Assembly (NCBI RefSeq): GCF_026627505.1
Contig: NZ_JAPNLK010000079.1
Span: forward strand, 1 to 37,490
Origin: Streptomyces sp. H27-H5
Lineage (GTDB): Bacteria > Actinomycetota > Actinomycetes > Streptomycetales > Streptomycetaceae
Length of the DNA stretch: 37,490 nucleotides
Reading direction: 5' to 3'
The notes beneath the pieces were generated by a model. It was not told the origin of the DNA, did not search any database, and worked only from the letters and a program-made list of their open reading frames with translations. Within the stretch, counting starts at the first letter, position 1; every line of letters begins with the position of its first letter. A program made the position numbers and the translations under genes. Below are positions 32,627 through 37,490 of the stretch, piece after piece.

Positions 32627-33451
32627 ATGCCACCAAGGAAGAGGCCTCGGCCCAATTCGACCGCGATGAAGATGGTCGGCGAGATGGTCGCCGCCGCCCG
32701 ACTCGCCAAAGGACTGACCCAGCGCGCACTGGCTCTGGAAGTGCCCCTGGACATCGAGACGCTGGCCTCCATCGAGCAGGGCCGCCGCGTCCTGATGCCC
32801 GACGTCGCGGAGCGGATGGACCGGATTCTGGGCCTGCCCGGGATGCTGACGGTCGCCGCGAACAAGATGCCCGAGGTCGACAGCATCCCGCCGTGGGCCG
32901 AGGAGTACATGGAACGCGAGCTGGAGGCGCTCGCCCTGTCCTGGTACGACACGTTGACCGTGCCGGGGCTGCTCCAGACCGAGGAGTACGCGCGGTCCGT
33001 CCTCGGCTGCCGCGTGCCGTACCACGGCGAGGACTGGATCGAGCTCCAGACGACCCGCCGCATCAAACGACAGGCGATACTGCGCCGCCCGGCCCCGCCC
33101 ACGCTCAGCTTCGTGATCTGGGAGGCCGCCCTGCGCGACCGGATCGGCGGTGACCGGGTCTACCACGAGCAGGTGCGGCACCTGCGCGCCTGCGCCGATC
33201 GGCCGGGCATCGCCCTCCAGGTGCTGCCCCTGGGCATCACCGCCCACGCGGGTCTGGACGGCCCGTTCATCCTGCTGGAGACCCCCGAGCACCAGCACCT
33301 CGCGTACTCCGAAACCCAGCGCGGCAGCATCCTCGTGCGCGACCCGAACGAGGTCAGCATCCTCACTCAGAAGTATGCGATGCTGCGATCCCAGGCCCTC
33401 AACTTCGATGAGACGAGGGGCCTGTTGGACCGGCTGCTAGGAGAGCGATGA
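32627..33451 (+). CDS. XRE-family regulator with DUF5753 (Scr1/WhiJ-like)
   Basis: 274 residues from ATG 32627. I prefer this start because GGGGAG lies 9 bases upstream, the start MPPRKRPRPN is usual for the family, and the dyad at 32559-32584 would otherwise be inside the gene. Starts at 32534 or 32552 are also in frame. The helix-turn-helix (about 12-70) reads MVAAARLAKGLTQRALALEV. DUF5753 follows (about 90-265), with WYDTLTVPGLLQTEEYARSV. The stop overlaps the next ATG (ATGA), coupling it to a DUF397 gene. This is the layout of the S. coelicolor XRE-DUF397 pair Scr1/Scr2, which affects antibiotic production. A role in development or metabolism control is inferred. Confidence 0.9.
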   Translation: MPPRKRPRPNSTAMKMVGEMVAAARLAKGLTQRALALEVPLDIETLASIEQGRRVLMPDVAERMDRILGLPGMLTVAANKMPEVDSIPPWAEEYMERELEALALSWYDTLTVPGLLQTEEYARSVLGCRVPYHGEDWIELQTTRRIKRQAILRRPAPPTLSFVIWEAALRDRIGGDRVYHEQVRHLRACADRPGIALQVLPLGITAHAGLDGPFILLETPEHQHLAYSETQRGSILVRDPNEVSILTQKYAMLRSQALNFDETRGLLDRLLGER

Positions 33452-33696
33452 GCACCGAACTCGCGTGGTTCAAGTCCAGCTACAGCGGCAGCGAGGGCGG
33501 CGCCTGCCTCGAAGTCGCCGTCGCCTGGCGCAAGTCCAGCCACAGTAGCGACGAGGGTGGCCAGTGCGTCGAGGTCGCCACCTGCCCCTGCGCCGCCGGC
33601 CAGGTCCACGTGCGGGACTCCAAGGTGCCGCACGGACCCACCCTGACCCTCGCCCCGCACAGCTGGACCCGTCTGACCGACTGGGTCCGCGACTAG
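33448..33696 (+). CDS. DUF397 protein with duplicated N-terminal half
   Basis: 82 residues. The start overlaps the XRE stop by 4 bases. Standard DUF397 runs WxKSSYSGxxGGxCVEVA, then a VRDSKxPxGP segment, then a C-terminal Trp helix. All are present (WRKSSHSSDEGGQCVEVA at 27-44, VRDSKVPHGP, SWTRLTDWVRD). Ahead of it is a second copy of the first segment only, WFKSSYSGSEGGACLEVA (7-24), at a 20-residue (60-base) spacing. DUF397 proteins partner the adjacent XRE protein in the WhiJ/Scr-type systems. Whether it is a co-regulator or part of a toxin-antitoxin-like pair is unsettled. Confidence 0.9.
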   Translation: MSTELAWFKSSYSGSEGGACLEVAVAWRKSSHSSDEGGQCVEVATCPCAAGQVHVRDSKVPHGPTLTLAPHSWTRLTDWVRD

Positions 33697-33706
33697 AACG
33701 CCCCCC

Positions 33707-33735
33707 GGGCCGCGACACACCCTGTGACGCGGCCC
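33707..33735 (+). terminator. Terminator of the XRE-DUF397 operon
   Basis: GGGCCGCGACAC pairs with GTGACGCGGCCC (11 of 12 bp) around ACCCT, 10 bases after the DUF397 stop. It separates this operon from the next, which runs the same way. Confidence 0.7.
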
Positions 33736-33803
33736 ACAGGAACGTTCCCCTCCTCGGCTTCCTCCTCGGGGTGTTGGCATTCACCACCCCCGGGGGAGCA
33801 CGC

Positions 33804-34232
33804 ATGAACGTCACCACCCGACACCGCACCGGCACCGCGCTGGCCGCCTTGCTGACCGTCGACGGCCTCGCACACCTGTACTGGGCCACCGGCGCCACCT
33901 GGCCCGCCGCCGACGAGCGCACCCTGTCGCTGGCCGTGCTCGGTACGGAGGTGTCCTTCGGGCCGCCCGTCGTGCTGCCACTGGCCGCGCTCACCCTGAC
34001 CGGCGCCGCCGCCGTCCTCGCGCACTCCCGCAGCCGGGGCGGGCCGGCCACCCGCCTCGTCACCGCCGCCGTCGCCGCCGGACTCGCCGTACGCGGCCTC
34101 GCGGGCCTGGGCTGGGCAACCGGGCTCCTCGCCGGCCCCGACGGCCCCTTCCGCACCCTCAACCTCGCCCTCTACACCCCCGCCTGCCTCGGCTTCGGCT
34201 GGGCCGCCGCCCGCCTGGCGCGCGCCCGGTGA
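33804..34232 (+). CDS. DUF3995-like membrane protein
   Basis: 142 residues. ATG 33804 has GGGGGAG 7 bases upstream. Four hydrophobic segments are visible: about 9-26, 47-70, 84-105 and 118-138. HLYWATGATWP follows the first, the pattern of the DUF3995 family. Its TGA overlaps the GTG of the next gene (GTGA), an ECF sigma factor. A membrane protein coupled to an ECF sigma would suit an anti-sigma factor, but it has no visible cytoplasmic anti-sigma domain. A sensory or transport role is open. Confidence 0.75.
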   Translation: MNVTTRHRTGTALAALLTVDGLAHLYWATGATWPAADERTLSLAVLGTEVSFGPPVVLPLAALTLTGAAAVLAHSRSRGGPATRLVTAAVAAGLAVRGLAGLGWATGLLAGPDGPFRTLNLALYTPACLGFGWAAARLARAR

Positions 34233-34738
34233 CCCCGGCCGAACGCGATCGGGGGGTCGCGCTCGCCCGGGCCGCCCGCGCCGGGAACACCCTCGCCCTG
34301 CACGACCTCCTCGACCACCTCACCCCGTACATCGCCCGGATCTGCGTCCCGATCGCCCTCGCCGACGGCCCCGACGCCACCCAGGAGGCACTGATCGCCG
34401 TCTTCAAGGCCCTGCGCTCACTCCGGGACCCGGAGACCCTCTACGGCTGGGTGCGGGCCATCGCGGTGCGCGAGGCCGTACGGATCGCCCGGCGGGCCGC
34501 CCGTGCGCGCCCCGCCGAACTGGCCGACGTACCCGGGCGCGGCGACCCGCAGCTCGCCGCCGACATCGACGACGTCCTGGCCCGGCTCTCCCCGGACCAC
34601 CGGGCCGTCTTGGTGCTGCGGGACGTGGAGGGCCTGGACGAGGAATCGGCCGCCGCCCTCCTCGGGGTGCCGCCCGGCACAGCCAAGTCCCGACTGCACC
34701 GGGCCCGTACCAGCTTCCGGAAGGCGTGGTTCTCATGA
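34229..34738 (+). CDS. ECF-type RNA polymerase sigma factor
   Basis: 169 residues. Region 2 (about 21-88) reads LHDLLDHLTPYIARICV, then DATQEALIAVFKALRSL and YGWVRAIAVREAVRIARR. Region 4 (about 110-163) has LSPDHRAVLVLRDVEGL and GVPPGTAKSRLHRAR. The -10-recognising part (ATQEALIAVF in place of D-TQE-F) is slightly divergent. The start GTG overlaps the DUF3995 stop, and the stop overlaps the SRPBCC ATG. All three are thus translationally coupled. No zinc-binding or RsiW-like anti-sigma gene lies nearby, so how it is held inactive is unclear. Confidence 0.9.
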   Translation: MTPAERDRGVALARAARAGNTLALHDLLDHLTPYIARICVPIALADGPDATQEALIAVFKALRSLRDPETLYGWVRAIAVREAVRIARRAARARPAELADVPGRGDPQLAADIDDVLARLSPDHRAVLVLRDVEGLDEESAAALLGVPPGTAKSRLHRARTSFRKAWFS

Positions 34739-35220
34739 CGGTGGACGAGACGGTGGACGAGGTGGGGCGGCTGCGGATCATGGCCGCCGGGGTGCCCGGG
34801 GCGCGGATCGTCGAGCGGGTCCTGCCGGCCGAACCGGCCGCCGTGTGGGCGGTGATGGGCGACCTGGAGGGCGAGTTCGGCCGCTTCCAGCCCGACATGC
34901 GCAGCCTGCGCGTACTGCGGGTGACCGGCGACCGGGTCGAGGCCCTGGCCCGCAGCAAGTACGGCTTCCGGGCCCACCTCCGGGGCGTCGTACGGCCCGG
35001 CTGGTGCTGGCTCCAGAGCAGGTTCCTGATCATCGGCATGGCCGCCTCGCCCGAACCGGGCGGCGGCACCCGCGTCGCCCTGACCGGCGGCGTACGGGTC
35101 CCCGGCCGCGCGGCGATCGTCCCGCTCGGGGCGGCCTCCGAACTCGCCCGCGCCATGGCCCGCCTCGCGGCCCGCGTCGAGGGGGTCGCGGGATTCGGCG
35201 GGGTCGGCTCCGCGCCCTGA
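34735..35220 (+). CDS. SRPBCC (START-like) family protein
   Basis: 161 residues from ATG 34735, overlapping the sigma stop (ATGA). The early part ARIVERVLPAEPAAVWAVMG (about 22-41) is the usual first strand and helix of the polyketide cyclase/START-like fold. It is followed by GEFGRFQPDMRSLRVLRVTG. A hydrophobic C-terminal helix (ELARAMARLAARVEG) closes the pocket. Such proteins bind lipids or other small hydrophobic ligands. Coupled to an ECF sigma factor, it may sense a ligand for it. That is inference; no such mechanism is known to me. Confidence 0.8.
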   Translation: MTVDETVDEVGRLRIMAAGVPGARIVERVLPAEPAAVWAVMGDLEGEFGRFQPDMRSLRVLRVTGDRVEALARSKYGFRAHLRGVVRPGWCWLQSRFLIIGMAASPEPGGGTRVALTGGVRVPGRAAIVPLGAASELARAMARLAARVEGVAGFGGVGSAP

Positions 35221-35250
35221 CCCCGCCCCGGCGGGCATGCCGGGACGGGG
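35221..35250. terminator. Bidirectional terminator after the sigma operon
   Basis: CCCCGCCCCGGC pairs with GCCGGGACGGGG (11 of 12 bp) around GGGCAT, right after the SRPBCC stop. The DUF1876 gene ends 23 bases further on the other strand. Confidence 0.75.
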
Positions 35251-35273
35251 CCGCGATCAGCGGTTGAGCGGAG

Positions 35274-35546
35274 TCAACGGTTGAGCGGGTACGAGTGCCG
35301 GCCCGTGGCCTCGTCGATCTCCGTGTGCGCCTTCTGCAACATCTGACCCGCGAGGTCCATCAGCGCCCTCGCGCCGGCGATCTCCTCGCCGACCCGCAGC
35401 TGATCCGGATCCGACGGGTGGCGCATGGCATAGCCGTGCGCCCTCATCTCGGAGCCGTCCGCGAGCCTCACCATGGCCGCCGCACCCGTGCGGTGCCCCT
35501 CTTCGGAGAACTCCAGCTCCACGTGCCATCCGACGAGCGTGGACAT
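35274..35546 (-). CDS. DUF1876 small protein
   Basis: 90 residues. ATG 35546 has GGAGGTGG about 7 bases upstream. The sequence GWHVELEFSEEGHRTGAAAM near the start and MRAHGYAMRHPSDPD in the middle match the DUF1876 family, small soluble proteins with a dsRBD-like fold that are common in Streptomyces. It ends SYPLNR. The 17 bases after the stop repeat the last codons (CCGCTCAACCG then TGA again), a micro-duplication that does not change the protein. The function is unknown. Confidence 0.85.
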   Translation of the reverse strand: MSTLVGWHVELEFSEEGHRTGAAAMVRLADGSEMRAHGYAMRHPSDPDQLRVGEEIAGARALMDLAGQMLQKAHTEIDEATGRHSYPLNR

Positions 35547-35666
35547 GCTGCACCACCTCCAGGATCACCCTGCTTCCAGGGTGCGCCCGCCGGCGCCGGG
35601 CCGCGACCTCCGCCGGTCGCAGGCTCGCGGCGGGCGACGCACGATGGAAGGGGGGACCCGGGGGCA

Positions 35667-35685
35667 GGCGGCTCGCAGAGCCGCC
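35667..35685. promoter_or_regulatory. Palindrome upstream of the secreted protein gene
   Basis: GGCGGCTC-GCA-GAGCCGCC is a perfect 8-3-8 inverted repeat in the gap between DUF1876 and the secreted protein, 50 bases before the latter's start. It is an operator or a leader hairpin. Confidence 0.4.
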
Positions 35686-35734
35686 GCCACTCCCCCACCC
35701 CGATCTCCTCGACTCTCCTCGACAGGAGCAGCCC

Positions 35735-36298
35735 ATGTTCCGCACCACTCGGCGCGTACGACGCGTCGCCGTCACCACGCTCGTCGCGTCCTCGTTCGCC
35801 CTCGGCGGCGCCGCGTTCCTCGCGCCCACCGCCGGCGCGGCGGTCCCCGCCGCGAGCTGCACCGTGACGCCCGGGCCGACCGGCTCCGTCGTCATCACCG
35901 GCGAGGGCTTCACGGCTCCCCGCAAGCTCAACGACGGCGAGAGCACGCAGCCGCTGAACGTCGACGCCAGCGGCAACTTCCGGGAGACCCGCTTCCAGAA
36001 GAACGTCAACTACACCGTCCTCGCGGTCAACGAGGACCAGAACTTCATCTTCGTCAACTGCAAGGTCCTCGCGAAGCCCAGCCCCGACTCCCCCACGTCC
36101 AAGCCGAACGCCCCCAAGAACACCCAGGCGGACTTCCGGCAGGGCTTCAAGGACGGCTACGGCGCCGGCAAGCCGGCCGCCGCCAAGAGCTGCGACAGCC
36201 GCCCGCAGGCCGACAAGTCCCAGCAGCACAGCGACTCGTACTGGAAGGGCTGGGGCCAGGGAGTCGGCGCCGCCTTCCGACAGGCCTGCAACCGCTGA
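35735..36298 (+). CDS. Secreted protein of unknown function
   Basis: 187 residues. ATG 35735 has CAGGAG about 7 bases upstream. The Sec signal includes VAVTTLVASSFALGGAAFLA, with cleavage likely after AGA-A near residue 36. Residues about 40-112 may form a small beta domain with one disulfide (ASCTVTP and FVNCKVL). A Lys/Pro linker follows. The C-terminal 60 residues hold two similar aromatic/Gly motifs, FRQGFKDGYGAGK and YWKGWGQGVGAAF, and two more cysteines. Probably an exported, possibly envelope-associated protein. I do not recognise a family. Confidence 0.75.
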   Translation: MFRTTRRVRRVAVTTLVASSFALGGAAFLAPTAGAAVPAASCTVTPGPTGSVVITGEGFTAPRKLNDGESTQPLNVDASGNFRETRFQKNVNYTVLAVNEDQNFIFVNCKVLAKPSPDSPTSKPNAPKNTQADFRQGFKDGYGAGKPAAAKSCDSRPQADKSQQHSDSYWKGWGQGVGAAFRQACNR

Positions 36299-36319
36299 CC
36301 CGCCGCACCGCGCGCCGGC

Positions 36320-37321
36320 TCAGCGCACCTCGCGCAGCCAGCCCGCGACCTCGGTCGCCCAGTAGGTCAGGATCGTGTCCGCGCCCGCCCGCCTGATGCC
36401 GAGCAGCGTCTCCAGGATCGCCCGGTCGCGCTCGATCCAGCCCTTCTCCGCGGCGGCCTCGACCATCGCGTACTCGCCACTGATCTGGTACGCCGCGACG
36501 GGCACGTCCACGGCCTGCGCGACCCGATACAGGATGTCCAGGTAGGGGCCCGCCGGCTTGACCATGACCATGTCGGCGCCCTCCTCCAGGTCCAGCGCGA
36601 GCTCCCGCAGCGACTCGCGGGCGTTCGCCGGATCCTGCTGGTAGGTCTTGCGGTCGCCCTGGAGCGAGGACCCGACGGCCTCCCGGAAGGGACCGTAGAA
36701 CGCCGACGAGTACTTCGCCGTGTACGCCAGGATCGAGACGCCCTCGTGGCCCGTCTCGTCGAGCGCGTCACGGATCACGCCGACCTGGCCGTCCATCATC
36801 CCGCTCGGCCCCACCACGTGGACGCCCGCGTCCGCCTGGACCTGCGCCATCTCCGCGTACCGCTCCAGCGTCGCGTCGTTGTCCACGCGCCCGTGCTCGT
36901 CGAGGACACCGCAGTGCCCGTGATCGGTGTACTCGTCCAGGCACAGGTCCGACATGATCACCAGGTCGTCGCCGACCTCGGCCTTCACGTCGCGGATCGC
37001 GAGCTGGAGGATCCCGTCCGGCTCGGTGCCCGCCGTGCCCCGCGCGTCCTTGTTCTCGTCCGCCGGCACCCCGAAGAGCATGATCCCCGCGACCCCCGCC
37101 GAGACCGCCTCGACGGCCGCCTTCCGCAGCGTGTCCCGCGTGTGCTGGACGACACCCGGCATCGCCGCGATCGCGACCGGCTCGCTGATGCCCTCGCGCA
37201 CGAACGCCGGGAGGATCAGGTCCGAGGGGTGCAGCCGCGTCTCCGCGACCATCCGCCGCATCGCCGGGGTCGTGCGCAGCCGCCGGGGCCGCGAACCGGG
37301 GAAGGATCCGTACGCGCTCAT
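36320..37321 (-). CDS. hemB: Delta-aminolevulinic acid dehydratase (porphobilinogen synthase)
   Basis: 333 residues from ATG 37321, with AGAGG about 9 bases upstream. The open frame upstream to 37483 has no ribosome site. HemB condenses two 5-aminolevulinate molecules to porphobilinogen. The two active-site lysines are in YTAKYSSAFYGPF (K203) and MVMVKPAGPYLDI (K255, Schiff base). The metal loop reads SDLCLDEYTDHGHCG: two cysteines (127, 137) and Asp at 129, where fully Zn-type enzymes have a third Cys. It supplies the heme pathway begun by hemL in this window. It converges with the secreted-protein gene, leaving 21 bases between. Confidence 0.95.
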   Translation of the reverse strand: MSAYGSFPGSRPRRLRTTPAMRRMVAETRLHPSDLILPAFVREGISEPVAIAAMPGVVQHTRDTLRKAAVEAVSAGVAGIMLFGVPADENKDARGTAGTEPDGILQLAIRDVKAEVGDDLVIMSDLCLDEYTDHGHCGVLDEHGRVDNDATLERYAEMAQVQADAGVHVVGPSGMMDGQVGVIRDALDETGHEGVSILAYTAKYSSAFYGPFREAVGSSLQGDRKTYQQDPANARESLRELALDLEEGADMVMVKPAGPYLDILYRVAQAVDVPVAAYQISGEYAMVEAAAEKGWIERDRAILETLLGIRRAGADTILTYWATEVAGWLREVR

Positions 37322-37361
37322 CTTCAGTCGCCTCTTCGCACTTCGACAGCAGTCGCCCCCC

Positions 37362-37367
37362 AGCCTA
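37362..37367 (-). promoter_or_regulatory. Candidate -10 box of hemB
   Basis: On the minus strand TAGGCT lies about 40 bases before the hemB ATG, matching the Streptomyces housekeeping -10 consensus TAGRRT in 5 of 6 positions. The -35 region is weak. Confidence 0.45.
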
Positions 37368-37490
37368 GTGCAGCGCGTCGCAGGTCCTTTGCCGGTTGGG
37401 CGTGGCTGGATTGGTGACGCTGTGTGAGCGCGCAGGCATCCTGCGGGAAGCGGTCCTCGGACGACCCGGCTTCGGTCCGGCACACGGTGG

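Noticed and set aside
32116..33696. Toxin-antitoxin or phage-defence reading of the XRE-DUF397 locus
   Set aside because: Neither protein shows a nuclease or other toxic domain; regulator function fits family knowledge better.
37424..37490. Possible start of a plus-strand gene at the right edge
   Set aside because: GTG is followed by 22 open codons, but there is no ribosome site and another frame is equally open. Too short to support.

Overview
The window is about 72% G+C with strong G/C bias at third codon positions. It has many GTG starts, 4-base ATGA/GTGA stop-start overlaps and typical actinomycete families: futalosine-pathway menaquinone enzymes, class I LysRS, XRE-DUF5753/DUF397, DUF2637, DUF1876 and an LAxTG surface protein. 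This points to a Streptomyces chromosome, mostly core or conserved rather than a mobile island. I see no tRNA, rRNA, CRISPR array or prophage.

Layout. 1-89: tail of an IS630-type transposase. 124-2965 (-): menaquinone operon of a UbiD decarboxylase, a small acidic protein and UbiA/MqnP, all overlapping by 4 bases. 3056-3427: small PLDc_N-type membrane protein. 3454-4330: serine hydrolase pseudogene with an internal deletion. 4327-6895: LysR regulator divergent from a DHA2-type exporter. 6933-7898: cupin divergent from a MarR regulator across two palindromic operators. 8015-12245 (-): complete System II cytochrome c maturation set (ResA, CcdA, ResB, CcsB). 12312-13556 (-): Tat-type NodB-like lipoprotein. 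13813-15866 (-): hemL and a histidine phosphatase. 15935-17590 (+): conserved unknown genes and a ubiquitin-like/Mut7-C RNase protein. 17868-21022: FAD monooxygenase, small secreted protein and SDR. 21081-22888 (-): rtcB and a GNAT. 23082-24971: two related lipoproteins. 25088-26542: DUF2637 protein. 26663-30340: divergent lysS and argS. 30543-32057: LAxTG cell-wall protein. 32116-33696: ATPase / XRE / DUF397 regulatory triad. 33804-35220: DUF3995, ECF sigma and SRPBCC operon. 35274-36298: DUF1876 and a secreted protein. 36320-37321 (-): hemB.

How the genes fit together. The left half is rich in respiratory-chain assembly: menaquinone side-chain attachment and decarboxylation, cytochrome c heme ligation, and tetrapyrrole synthesis (hemL here, hemB at the far right). 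The right half holds translation genes and two compact regulatory modules. The first is the anti-sigma-like ATPase divergent from an XRE-DUF397 pair, with a perfect 10-6-10 palindrome between them. The second is an ECF sigma factor translationally coupled to a membrane protein and an SRPBCC protein, with no recognisable anti-sigma gene. These two modules, the small mqn-operon protein and several well-formed palindromes in divergent promoter regions are the parts most worth a second look. Nothing here is clearly a wholly new defence or biosynthetic system.
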